A stretch of 22,299 nt of DNA, taken from an uncultured Chloroflexota bacterium (GTDB lineage Bacteria; Chloroflexota; Dehalococcoidia; UBA3495). A program made the position numbers and the translations under genes. The DNA lies in NCBI GenBank assembly GCA_913020235.1, contig CAJWBT010000003.1, positions 1 to 22,299 of the forward strand, read 5' to 3'. This document shows positions 14,184 through 22,153 of this stretch, one piece after another. Position 1 is the stretch's first letter, and the number at the start of each line of letters is the position of its first letter. Below the pieces are notes generated by a model. It was not told the DNA's origin. It saw only the letters and a program-made list of their open reading frames with translations, and made no database searches.

Positions 14184-15404
14184 TCAGGCGTTGGGTGCGG
14201 CGGAACGCCGGGGCGTGGAGACAGCCAGCAGGACCACCGCGCCCATCAACAAGAGGGCCGAAGCGTAGTAGAAAGATGCCCTCGCCCCGAACCCGGTGAC
14301 GATATACCCGGCGATGATGGGCGAAGGGATGGTGAAGATCTGGCGAAAGACGCTCATCACGCTCATGGTGGTGCCCTGCACCCCGGCCGCGGACACATCC
14401 ATTACGGCGGCGGTGGCAATGTTGCTTGTGCCGTAGAAGAAAAGGCCGATGGCGCCTATCACCAGGCCAAGCTGGATTCCCGGTCCGGCCGCCGGCACAA
14501 CCAGATACAGCAGGCCCAGTGCGGTGAAAGCGGGCAGCAGCACCGCCTTGCGCCCAAACCTGTCGGAGACAACTCCCATCACCGGTTGGGAGACCATCCC
14601 CATCAGATACAGCAGCATGATGTAAAAGCCCAGCGCGAAGGAGGAGTACCCCAGGTCCTCCGTTAGATAGATCGGCAAGAAGGTCAGCACGCTGATCCGG
14701 CCCATACCCATCAGGCTGCTGGCGACCATGATGGCGATGACGCTCCGCTGCCGCAACATTCCCTTGACACCGCTGACGTAGGAGCGCAGGTTCGGTCCGG
14801 GGCCCTCATCGGTGTAGATGGGTCCCAGGCTCTTCCAAAGGACCAGCGCCAGCAGCAGCGCGGGAATCAGGTGCCACTCCAGGAGATGCCGCCATCCGAC
14901 CCATACCAGCAACGCTCCCACGCAAATGGGACCGATGGTGTCTCCCACGCTGGCGCCGACCCCGTGGACGGCCAGGGCGGTACCGCGGCGCTCGGGGAAG
15001 CGAGACGACAGGGAACCAACCGAAGCGGGATGCCACGCCGCCGAGGCCACCCCCACCAGGCCGATGGCCGGGATGGCCCAGATGTAGCTGGGAGATAGCC
15101 CCACCAGGAAGTAGGCCAGTCCGCCGCAGGCCAAGGCGAAGGCTAGAATCAGAGGGCGATGCTTGACGAAGGAATCCGCCAGGAACCCCGCCGGCAGCAT
15201 CAGCAGCCCCCCCGCCGCCTCTTTCGCCGTTGACAGGCCGCCAACCTGCACGTCGTTGAGGCCCAGGCTGGCCTTGATCTGAGGCAGGACCACCGGGAAA
15301 AGCTGCTGGTACCAGTGTATTGCCGAGTGGCCCAGCGTCAGGGCCACCAGCAAGAACACCCTCCGGGCCTCCAGCCGCGGCCTGGCCATCGGGACGTCTG
15401 CCAT
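14184..15404 (-). CDS. MFS transporter, 12 TM segments
   Basis: A 406-residue major facilitator superfamily permease in the inner membrane. About 12 hydrophobic helices are visible, with the family loop motif after TM2 (LADSFVKHRPLI) and after TM8 (GVVSDRFGRKAVLL), the GxxxDRxGR type. The first TM segment contains ALTLGHSAIHWYQQLFPVVLPQI, a pattern common in anion or organic-acid carriers of this superfamily; substrate is unknown. I start it at the ATG at 15404, which gives a normal short cytoplasmic leader; an open frame continues upstream to 15557 but adds an unconserved Arg/Gly-rich stretch. AGGGG lies about 12 nt before the ATG. The 231 bp between it and serA hold no recognisable gene. 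Confidence 0.88.
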   Translation of the reverse strand: MADVPMARPRLEARRVFLLVALTLGHSAIHWYQQLFPVVLPQIKASLGLNDVQVGGLSTAKEAAGGLLMLPAGFLADSFVKHRPLILAFALACGGLAYFLVGLSPSYIWAIPAIGLVGVASAAWHPASVGSLSSRFPERRGTALAVHGVGASVGDTIGPICVGALLVWVGWRHLLEWHLIPALLLALVLWKSLGPIYTDEGPGPNLRSYVSGVKGMLRQRSVIAIMVASSLMGMGRISVLTFLPIYLTEDLGYSSFALGFYIMLLYLMGMVSQPVMGVVSDRFGRKAVLLPAFTALGLLYLVVPAAGPGIQLGLVIGAIGLFFYGTSNIATAAVMDVSAAGVQGTTMSVMSVFRQIFTIPSPIIAGYIVTGFGARASFYYASALLLMGAVVLLAVSTPRRSAAPNA

Positions 15405-15635
15405 GGTGGTTAGCGGCCCCTCTCGCCGGGTGTTCCGTTCATAATCCCACCGCTCTCGCCCGCTTCCCCCCCGGGGCGGGGTAGTGAAGGACAAACCCCG
15501 CACAATCTCAAATGGGCCCAGCTGACATCGGAGCGGGCGGGCGCAGCCTCCCGGCAATGGTTTCCGAGTGGGCGGCTTACGGCTCTACAGGAGGCGAGTC
15601 CAAGCAGCCCCGCAGCGGCAGAGTCCTGGAAGTCT

Positions 15636-17213
15636 TTAGAGTCTGACAAGCCTGGCGTGATGAATCTGGGGCAAAGCCCTTATCTCCTCCAGCACATGGG
15701 GAGGCATCGGGTCGTCTAGCCCCAGGACCATCATCGCCAGGCCTCGGAGATTGAACCGGCCCACCTCCATAAAGGAGATGTTGATGTTGTGGCGCCCAGC
15801 CACGGTCCCCACCGCGCCGATGGAGCCGGGTTGGTCCAGGTTGTCCACGAAGAGCATATAAGGTACCGACGGCACAATGTCCAGCCAGTATTCGTTGACC
15901 TTCACGATGTGGGGCTCGTTCCTCATGGAGGTCCCGGCGAGGGTGATCCCGCCCTCTGTGGTATCAAGCGTGGCAATCACCAGGCTGGCATACCCATGGG
16001 CCACCGCGTTTCGCTGCGCGGTGACGCTGAGCCCCCGCTCCTGGGCCAGCCGAGGGGCATTTATCAGGTTCACGTGTCCGCTAACCACGGAATCCAGCAG
16101 TCCGGCCAGCATCGCGGCCTCGAGCGCGGCCGTATCGTGCTGCGTTATCTCCCCCTCGAACCGGATGGTGACTCCCACGACCTGGCCCTCCGCCAGGGAA
16201 GTCAAGAGCCTTCCCACCACGGAGGCCACGCGGATGTACGGGGCCAGCACCGCGTGTACCTCTGGGGGAAGGAAGGGGGCGTTGACCGTGTTGCTGGCCG
16301 GCGCGCCTTCAAGGACTGCCAGCACCTGCTCTGCGGCTTCAACCGCCACCTCCCGCTGGGCTTCCGCGGTAGAAGCCCCGAGATGCGGAGTGGCCACGAC
16401 CTTGGGGTGGTCCACCAGGGGGCTACGGCCGGGCGGCTCCTGAACGAAAACGTCCAGGGCCGCCCCGGCGAGCCTGTCCGACTCCAGCGCCTCCAGCAAG
16501 GCTGCTTCGTCGATGAGTTCGCCCCGAGCCACGTTGATCAGGCGGGCGCCCGGTTTGAACTGGGCCAGCTCCTTGGCGCCTATCAGGCTGCGGCTGCCCT
16601 CGGTGAGCGGGGTGTGGAGGGTTACGAAGTCGGACTGACTCAACAGCTTTGCCAGGGGCAGCAGCTCCACTCCCAGCCGGCGAGCGTAGTCGGGAGCCAC
16701 GAACGGGTCGCAGGCCAGCAGGCGCATACCGAAGCTCTGGGCCCTCCGAGCCACCTCCGAGCCCACCCGGCCCAGGCCCAGGATGCCCAGGGTCTTGTTG
16801 CGCACCTCGGTTCCAACGAAGGCACTGCGCCGCCACTCGCCGTCTTTCAGAGACCGGTGAGCGTTGGGGATGTTTCGGGACAACGCCAGCATCAGGGCGA
16901 GGGTGTGTTCCGCCGCGGCCACCGTGTTGCCCGTGGGGGCGTTGACCACCGCGATGCCGGCGGTGGTGGCGGCGTCCAGGTCGATGTTGTCCACGCCGAT
17001 ACCCGCTCTGGCGACGACCTGGAGGCGCTTACCTGCTTCGATGACTTCGGCGGTCACCTTGGTCTCGCTGCGGACGACCAGGGCATCGTACTCACCCACG
17101 ATGTCCAGCAACTCCTGGGTCTTCAAGCCGAGTCTAACGTCCACTTCGGCCCGGCCTCGCAGCAGCTCCACGCCCTCGTCTGCTATCGGGTCCGAAATCA
17201 GTATCTTGGGCAT
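15636..17213 (-). CDS. serA: D-3-phosphoglycerate dehydrogenase (ASB + ACT domains)
   Basis: SerA oxidises 3-phosphoglycerate to 3-phosphohydroxypyruvate with NAD, the first step of serine synthesis. The 525-residue protein is the long form. The NAD-binding GLGRVG is at 146-151 and the catalytic triad is Arg230 (NVARGE), Glu259 (VQEPP) and His277 (ATPHLGAST). After the catalytic core come an allosteric substrate-binding domain (residues about 315-440) and a C-terminal ACT domain (DNLDQPGSIGAVGTVAGRHNINIS), the usual serine-sensing site. The ATG at 17213 has AGGA about 10 nt upstream. A terminator-like hairpin separates it from the upstream Ldh2 gene, so it probably has its own promoter, which I could not identify. 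Confidence 0.96.
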   Translation of the reverse strand: MPKILISDPIADEGVELLRGRAEVDVRLGLKTQELLDIVGEYDALVVRSETKVTAEVIEAGKRLQVVARAGIGVDNIDLDAATTAGIAVVNAPTGNTVAAAEHTLALMLALSRNIPNAHRSLKDGEWRRSAFVGTEVRNKTLGILGLGRVGSEVARRAQSFGMRLLACDPFVAPDYARRLGVELLPLAKLLSQSDFVTLHTPLTEGSRSLIGAKELAQFKPGARLINVARGELIDEAALLEALESDRLAGAALDVFVQEPPGRSPLVDHPKVVATPHLGASTAEAQREVAVEAAEQVLAVLEGAPASNTVNAPFLPPEVHAVLAPYIRVASVVGRLLTSLAEGQVVGVTIRFEGEITQHDTAALEAAMLAGLLDSVVSGHVNLINAPRLAQERGLSVTAQRNAVAHGYASLVIATLDTTEGGITLAGTSMRNEPHIVKVNEYWLDIVPSVPYMLFVDNLDQPGSIGAVGTVAGRHNINISFMEVGRFNLRGLAMMVLGLDDPMPPHVLEEIRALPQIHHARLVRL

Positions 17214-17263
17214 AGATTCATATCCTGATTAAGGGCTGGCCGGGGCTCTTCGCCGTCTCTACG

Positions 17264-17290
17264 AAAAAAGGGGCCCGCCGTGAGACCCTT
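17264..17290 (-). terminator. Rho-independent terminator of the Ldh2-family gene
   Basis: On the minus strand a GC-rich hairpin (AAGGG/CCCTT, or alternatively GGGTC/GGCCC) ends in a run of six T. It lies about 55 bp after the Ldh2 stop and before the serA start, the right position to end the Ldh2 transcript. Confidence 0.6.
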
Positions 17291-17344
17291 CGAGGTGACT
17301 CCCGACAACCTGGCCGCGGCCGGCGCCAACATGGTGCCGTCCGG

Positions 17345-18424
17345 CTAGATTTGGCAGGGCACCGACAGCTCGGCGCAGGTGTCTCTCAGCCACTGCACCA
17401 CCTCCGGGTGCAGCGGAATGCCTTCAACCTCGCGGACCGCCGCCATTTCGGCCTCCGGCTGCCCGGCCACCATCACCCGGTCGTGGCCCGGCGCCGGCTT
17501 GGTGCTCTTCATCATCTGCATCCACTCGTCCATCATTTCCTTGAAGCCGTCCACATCGGTGAAGGCGTCAATGCTGTAGGCGGCCACGTGGTGGCCGAAG
17601 TTGGGGCGGCCGGGAACGGCGCCGTAGCCAACCCCGGTGAGAATCCCGCCCAGGATATCCACGATGCAGGAGAAGCCGTATCCCTTGTGGGAGCCCAGCT
17701 CTCGGGTGCTGCCCAGGGGCAGCAAAACGTAGTCTTGCTGCGGGGGGTCCGCCTCCTCCATGATGGGGGCGCCGTCTTCGCCGGCCAGCCAGCCCGGTTC
17801 GAGCTTGACGCCGAGGCGTCGCGCAATGCCGATCTTGTTCCCGGCCACGGTGCTGGTGGCCGCGTCGAAGACGAAGGGAGGCTCATTCTTGGCGGGGGCC
17901 GCGACGGCGATGGGGTTGGTCCCCAGCCGGGCTTCAGCTCCGAAGGTGGGAACCACGGAGGGCGGGCAACTCGTCATGCAGACGCCGATCATATCGTGTT
18001 CCAGGGCCATCATGGCGTGATAGGAGGCCATGCCCAGGTGGCGCGCGTTGCCGATGGCCACCATGCCCACACCCACCGCTTTGGCTTTTTGGATGGCAAT
18101 CTCCATCGCCTTGGGCGTTATGATGATGCCCAGGCCCCGGTCAGAATCTATGTTGGCGGTGCTGGGCGTCTCCCGGATCACCTTCCAATTGGGACGCGGG
18201 TTGATCTGGCCACTCTGATAGCCGTCCATGTACGCCCGCAGCATGTTGGACACACCGTGGGTATCGACGCCGCGCAGGTCCGCCACCACCAGGACATCGG
18301 CCGCCAGACGGGCGTCGGCGGGCTCCACCCCCATCTTTTCAAAGATGGACGCCACGACAACTCTCAGGTCGCTCCCTTGCACATGCTCGGCCTCGTCACG
18401 GTTCACCCGGAACATTTCCAGCAC
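17345..18424 (-). CDS. Ldh2-family malate/L-lactate/ureidoglycolate-type dehydrogenase
   Basis: A 359-residue NAD(P)-dependent oxidoreductase of the Ldh2/YlbC/YiaK fold, which is unrelated to classical Rossmann dehydrogenases. Landmarks are VVADLRGVDTHGVSNMLRAYM with the catalytic His of the DTHG motif, AIGNARHLGMASYH, LGTNPIAVAAP, FDAATSTVAGNKI and the GSHKGYGFSCIVDIL segment. Members act on malate, sulfolactate, ureidoglycolate or 2,3-diketogulonate, and I cannot choose between them. The GTG start has AGGAG 8 nt upstream. Its upstream leader of about 105 nt contains two small GC hairpins (GCGGC/GCCGC and GCCGG/CCGGC). It is flanked by its own promoter and terminator, so it is probably a single-gene unit. 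Confidence 0.92.
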   Translation of the reverse strand: MLEMFRVNRDEAEHVQGSDLRVVVASIFEKMGVEPADARLAADVLVVADLRGVDTHGVSNMLRAYMDGYQSGQINPRPNWKVIRETPSTANIDSDRGLGIIITPKAMEIAIQKAKAVGVGMVAIGNARHLGMASYHAMMALEHDMIGVCMTSCPPSVVPTFGAEARLGTNPIAVAAPAKNEPPFVFDAATSTVAGNKIGIARRLGVKLEPGWLAGEDGAPIMEEADPPQQDYVLLPLGSTRELGSHKGYGFSCIVDILGGILTGVGYGAVPGRPNFGHHVAAYSIDAFTDVDGFKEMMDEWMQMMKSTKPAPGHDRVMVAGQPEAEMAAVREVEGIPLHPEVVQWLRDTCAELSVPCQI

Positions 18425-18738
18425 GGTGAATCTCCTTTTGCTTTCCTGTCAGCTTTCCCAGCTTCGTCAAGATTACGCTAGCGTGCCGCGGCTTCGGCCG
18501 CCTCAGCCGGAATCCCGGCCGCCGTCTCCCGGCGCAGTATAACACCGGGTCTCTCCCCTAGCCACCGGCGCGGGCAAGCCGGGAAGAAGAACGTTCAAAC
18601 TTGTCAAGGAGTACCGGGAAATTGGGGTGCTAGGCCATTGGTAATGAGGGGGCGCCCTCCATACACTGGGTTCAGGGGATGGAACCGGCACGGGCCAGGC
18701 CCCGAAATTTGGACTGCTTCTGTTTCGGAGGGCCTCAG
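18425..18738. other. Divergent intergenic region (314 bp)
   Basis: This gap separates the minus-strand Ldh2 gene from the plus-strand two-TM gene. It holds the Ldh2 promoter and its hairpin-containing leader. On the plus side, TTGGTA (18638-18643) and TACACT (18662-18667), 18 bp apart, are a weak candidate promoter for the rightward genes. No RNA gene is seen. Confidence 0.5.
18536..18564 (-). promoter_or_regulatory. Promoter of the Ldh2-family gene
   Basis: On the minus strand an extended -10 TGTTATACT (TATACT at 18541-18536) is preceded at 17 bp by TGGCTA (18564-18559), a weak -35. Transcription would start near 18530. Confidence 0.5.
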
Positions 18739-19188
18739 TTGGAGCAGACGATAACGACAACTCGGACGGCGCCCCGGCACTCCGCCTGGTGGAACTTTGG
18801 CGTCATGGCGGCCATCTTGGCTGCGAGTCTCCTCTGGCTGGCGCTGGATGGAGGCAGAGTCGACTCTTCGGGAGTCCAAGTAGGAGACAGCCTGACCCCG
18901 GCGACGGCCCTTGGGCCATCGGCGAGTACTGTCCCCGAATTCAACCTACCCGCCTTGGTGTCTCCCCCACGGACGGTGGCCGAGGCGACGAAGACATCGC
19001 TGGGAGCTTCCGGCGATAACCTGACGATGCTGGTGTTGGGCAGCGCCGCCGTCTTGGCGGTCACCGGCTTCACTGTGCTGAGGGCGCGGAGACGTCGCCC
19101 GGGTCTCGTGCGGGTGACCCCGGCGAAACACGATCGGTTGCCGGCGTTGGTCCTGGATGCATCAGAGCAGGCGGTTCTCTCCAGCTGA
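18739..19188 (+). CDS. Two-TM hypothetical protein
   Basis: I do not recognise a family. The 149-residue product starting at TTG 18739 (GGAGG 7-8 nt upstream) has an N-terminal hydrophobic segment (about residues 17-36, NFGVMAAILAASLLWLAL), a Ser/Thr/Pro/Ala-rich middle of about 55 residues, a second hydrophobic segment (about 93-114, LTMLVLGSAAVLAVTGF) and a basic stretch RARRRR followed by a 30-residue tail. This suggests an envelope protein with an exported linker between two membrane anchors and a cytoplasmic C-terminus. A longer frame from ATG 18679 lacks a ribosome binding site. The next gene, encoding an archaellum-like protein, is 69 bp downstream on the same strand, so the two may work together at the cell surface. 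Confidence 0.6.
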   Translation: MEQTITTTRTAPRHSAWWNFGVMAAILAASLLWLALDGGRVDSSGVQVGDSLTPATALGPSASTVPEFNLPALVSPPRTVAEATKTSLGASGDNLTMLVLGSAAVLAVTGFTVLRARRRRPGLVRVTPAKHDRLPALVLDASEQAVLSS

Positions 19189-19257
19189 CCTCCATTACCG
19201 GCGGCTCCAACGGGGCCCGCCGGGGTTGGGCGGAGCCGGCTACGGGAGCAGGCTTAA

Positions 19258-19752
19258 TTGTACCAAGGGACCTCCGCAGCCGTCATATTCACCGTCTTCC
19301 TCATGCTGGTCAGTTTCACCTTCGCGAACTTGACCGGCACCTGGACCGACCATAGTCTCCGTAACGTTCAAGCCATCGAACGCCAGACGATCCGGGTTAG
19401 AACCGGAATAGCCATCACTTCCGCCACGGAAGACGGCGTGACCTGCACCAACTTCACGGCCCTGGTCGGCAACACCGGGAAAGTTCCTGTCCATGACTTT
19501 TCCGAGATGGACCTTGTTGTCGAGTACACGAATACGTCCGATGCCAAGGTTGCCGCCTGGCTGGCACACGGCACCGACTGGTCCGTCGCCGGCATCTCGC
19601 CAGACACCCGGGACCCCAACGATTGGAACCCGGCGGAAACGGCCACCATCAATTTCACCCTACCCTCCGCCATGAAATCTACTGAGACGGGTACGGTCCT
19701 GCTGGCCACACCCCTGGCGGTATCCGACTCGAACTACTTCGCTTGCGCCTAA
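19258..19752 (+). CDS. Archaellum FlaF/FlaG-like anchored protein
   Basis: A 164-residue protein with one N-terminal hydrophobic helix (about residues 6-24, SAAVIFTVFLMLVSFTFANL), a short amphipathic stretch, then a beta-rich domain: IAITSATEDGVTCTNFTALVGNTGKVPVHDFSEMDLVVEY. The order hydrophobic helix, ITS strand, V.NTG, then F..MD..V.Y resembles archaeal archaellum accessory proteins FlaF/FlaG (ArlF/ArlG), which form the stator in the envelope. Cys63 and Cys163 could form a disulfide. The TTG start has GGGAG 9 nt upstream. No other archaellum gene is in the window. Archaellum-like genes have been reported in some Chloroflexota; assignment here rests on pattern recognition, and another secreted beta-sandwich protein remains possible. 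Confidence 0.55.
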   Translation: MYQGTSAAVIFTVFLMLVSFTFANLTGTWTDHSLRNVQAIERQTIRVRTGIAITSATEDGVTCTNFTALVGNTGKVPVHDFSEMDLVVEYTNTSDAKVAAWLAHGTDWSVAGISPDTRDPNDWNPAETATINFTLPSAMKSTETGTVLLATPLAVSDSNYFACA

Positions 19753-19830
19753 CCGCCGGCTCCGGTGACGCCAACGACGGCTGCCATATCAGCCCCACCA
19801 ACGCCCTCGCCGATTGCTCCCGCCCTTTCA

Positions 19831-19859
19831 TGGCTGGATTCCCGGCACGCTGCTATAAT
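19831..19859 (+). promoter_or_regulatory. Promoter of the M42-type peptidase gene
   Basis: An extended, perfect -10 TGCTATAAT (19851-19859) lies 17 bp after TGGCTG (19831-19836), a weak -35. Initiation near 19866 gives a leader of about 28 nt. Confidence 0.6.
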
Positions 19860-19893
19860 CGCGGCAAACCGTTTCTGAAGGGACTCCGGGACC

Positions 19894-21003
19894 ATGGACG
19901 AGGAGCAACGGCAGGCATTGGACTTCCTGGCCCGGCTGGCGGCGCAACCGGCGGTGGCCTTTCACGAAGGTGGCGTGGCCTCAGCCGTGGGGAGCATCCT
20001 GGAGGAGCTGGGGCTGAGTTTCCAGGAGGACGTCTACGGAAACATCATCGCCCGGGCGCCGGGGCGTCAGCCAGATTGCGCGCCTCTGGCGCTGGTGGCC
20101 CACATGGACCACCCAGGGTTCGAAGCCGTCGCCACCCACGACGGTTATCTGGTCTGCGAGGCATTGGGTGGAGTCCCAGCCGCCAGCTTCGAAGCCGCGG
20201 TGCCCCTCCACGTGATCCTGGCCGACGGGCGGCGGCTCCCGGCCGCTACCGCCGGGCGGTGTGGCGAGGAAGAGCTGCGGCAGACGTTGGCCCGATTGGC
20301 GGAGCCACAACCCCTGGAGCTGCCCCGCCCGGTTGTCTTCGACCTGCCGGACTTCCAGGTCGATGGAGACCTGATACACATGAGGGCGGCGGACGACCTG
20401 GCCGGCTGCGGGGCCATTCTGGCAGCCCTGGCCAGCTTGGGCAGCAACCCGCCGCCGGGAGATGTCTTCGGGGTCTTCACCCGGGCCGAAGAGGTGGGCC
20501 TGATCGGTGCGCGACTGCTGGCGGAGTCCGGGACCTTGCCCCGGGACACGCTCATAGTATCCGTCGAATCCAGCCGGACCCTTCCCGGCGCGGAGATCGG
20601 CGGCGGGCCGGTCATCCGGGTGGGCGACGCGGGCCTGACCTTCAACGCCGACGCGGAAGCGGCCCTGCGCCGGGCCCTGGAGACGCTTCAAGCGAGGCCG
20701 GAAGGGTTCAAGGCCCAACGGCAGCTCATGAGCGGCGGCGTCTGCGAGGCCAGCGCATTCGCCCGCCACGGCTACCGCGCCACGGGCCTGGCGTTCCCCT
20801 TGGGCAACTACCACAACGGCGCACCCGAGGGGCGCATCGAGGCGGAGTACATCCACATTGCCGACTACGTTGCGGGAGCCCGGCTGATGGTCGAGGCGGC
20901 CCGCCGGGTCCCGGATCGAGAGGACACAGGTTTCCAGCGGCGGCTCAGCCGGATGCCCGACGGTTTCCGGGACCGGCTGATGGATACCCGGATGGGCCAC
21001 TGA
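19894..21003 (+). CDS. M42-type zinc aminopeptidase (glutamyl aminopeptidase/endoglucanase M-like)
   Basis: A 369-residue two-metal peptidase of the M20/M28/M42 fold, probably a cytoplasmic aminopeptidase acting on short peptides. Metal-site motifs are AHMDHPGF (His70), the bridging Asp in AADDLAG (167-168), the catalytic Glu pair in TRAEEVGLIGA (199-200), SVESS (Glu225) and the late His307 in NYHNG. The AADD and EEVG segments follow the M42 layout. The substrate preference cannot be read; it could also be a peptidase-like protein with another amide substrate. An extended -10 promoter lies 35 bp upstream; the ribosome binding site before the ATG (AGGG about 13 nt away) is weak. It is convergent with the NHL-repeat gene. 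Confidence 0.88.
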   Translation: MDEEQRQALDFLARLAAQPAVAFHEGGVASAVGSILEELGLSFQEDVYGNIIARAPGRQPDCAPLALVAHMDHPGFEAVATHDGYLVCEALGGVPAASFEAAVPLHVILADGRRLPAATAGRCGEEELRQTLARLAEPQPLELPRPVVFDLPDFQVDGDLIHMRAADDLAGCGAILAALASLGSNPPPGDVFGVFTRAEEVGLIGARLLAESGTLPRDTLIVSVESSRTLPGAEIGGGPVIRVGDAGLTFNADAEAALRRALETLQARPEGFKAQRQLMSGGVCEASAFARHGYRATGLAFPLGNYHNGAPEGRIEAEYIHIADYVAGARLMVEAARRVPDREDTGFQRRLSRMPDGFRDRLMDTRMGH

Positions 21004-21017
21004 CAATCGGAAACGCC

Positions 21018-21033
21018 GGGACAAACCGGTCCC
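21018..21033. terminator. Small hairpin between convergent genes
   Basis: A GGGAC/GTCCC stem with a 6-nt loop lies between the peptidase (plus) and NHL (minus) genes. It lacks a good T-run on either side, so termination is only a guess. Confidence 0.3.
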
Positions 21034-21093
21034 CCAAAACCACCTCCACCAACCTCGCAACCGGAAGCCCCGGACGTCTCGGATATCCGGCGG

Positions 21094-22125
21094 TCACGCT
21101 CCAACCACCCTCACCCGGTGGTTGTTGCTGTCGGCGATGAACAGGTTGCCCAGGGAGTCCATATCGCAACCGTGGGGGCGGTCCAACTCCGCGGCTACGG
21201 CCTCGGCGCCATCGCCCTCACCACCTCGGCGCCCGCCGGCCACGGTGGTCACGATGCCGGTGAGGGCGTCTATCTTCCTGATAGCGTGGTTCTCCGTGTC
21301 CACCACCAGAAGGTTGCCCTGCCGGTCGCAGCGGATGGCTTTGGGCGCTCCCCAAGTAGCGGACAAGGCTGGGCCCCCGTCGCCGCTGTACCCCCGTTCA
21401 CCGGTCCCGGCGAAGGTGGACATCTTCCCATTGGCATCCACGACGCGGACACCATTGCCTTCCCGCTCACTGATATAGGTATTGCCCTTGCCGTCCGTGC
21501 AGACCGCCCTGGCGCCCAGAAAGCTGGCCTCAATGGCCGGCCTTCCGTCTCCGGTGCGGACCTTCTCTCCGTTGCCCGCGAAGGTCGTAATGACACCGGT
21601 CCCGAGGTCCAGGCGGCGGACTCTCTGGTCCTGGATATCGGCGATCAGCAGCCCGCCCTGGCCGTCAAAGAAACAATCGTTGGGTTCTCGCAATTGGGCC
21701 CGGTTCCCCGGTCCGCCGTCGCCACCGTAGCCCGGTATGCCCGTACCGGCCACCGTGGTGATGACGCCGGTGGCGGCCTCCACGCGGCGGATGGCGGCGT
21801 TGAAACGGTCTACGATATAGATGTCGCCGTTGGCGTCAACCTGCAACGAGTACGGCTGATTGAGGGTGGCATGGATTGCCGGCCCGCCGTCCCCGGAGTA
21901 GCCTTCAGCGCCGCTCCCGGCCACCGTGGTAATCACCCCGGTGTCCCGGTCCACGCGGCGCACGCAGTGGTTCATCGCCTCCGCCAAGTACAGGTTACCC
22001 TGGAGGTCGAAGGCGCACATGAACGGCTCGCTGAGCAAGGCATCGACGGCCGGGCCTCCGTCGCCGGCGTAGCCCCGCTGGCCGGTGCCCACCGCTGTCT
22101 GGATCTTGCCTGATTCAAAAGGCAT
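21094..22125 (-). CDS. NHL-repeat beta-propeller protein
   Basis: The 343-residue protein is built from six NHL blades. Each blade repeats a unit with TGVITTVAG.G..GY.GDGGPA, then a P....D..GN.Y..D..N..(I/V)RR(V/I)D strand set; GDGG(P) motifs recur in five blades, with degenerate versions in the fourth and last. NHL propellers usually bind proteins, RNA or ligands and are sometimes lyases; nothing here shows a catalytic site. I see no signal peptide, so it may be cytoplasmic. The ATG at 22125 has GGGAGG about 10 nt upstream. It lies 28 bp after the polysaccharide deacetylase-like gene and is probably co-transcribed with it. Confidence 0.92.
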   Translation of the reverse strand: MPFESGKIQTAVGTGQRGYAGDGGPAVDALLSEPFMCAFDLQGNLYLAEAMNHCVRRVDRDTGVITTVAGSGAEGYSGDGGPAIHATLNQPYSLQVDANGDIYIVDRFNAAIRRVEAATGVITTVAGTGIPGYGGDGGPGNRAQLREPNDCFFDGQGGLLIADIQDQRVRRLDLGTGVITTFAGNGEKVRTGDGRPAIEASFLGARAVCTDGKGNTYISEREGNGVRVVDANGKMSTFAGTGERGYSGDGGPALSATWGAPKAIRCDRQGNLLVVDTENHAIRKIDALTGIVTTVAGGRRGGEGDGAEAVAAELDRPHGCDMDSLGNLFIADSNNHRVRVVGA

Positions 22126-22153
22126 GGGTTGGTTCCTCCCTTCGGTAAAGCGG

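Noticed and set aside
15789..17228. 479-codon open frame opposite serA
   Set aside because: Antisense shadow of a well-conserved gene, with no family features and no ribosome binding site.
17351..18481. 376-codon open frame opposite the Ldh2 gene
   Set aside because: Antisense shadow, His/Gly/Val-rich, no domain.
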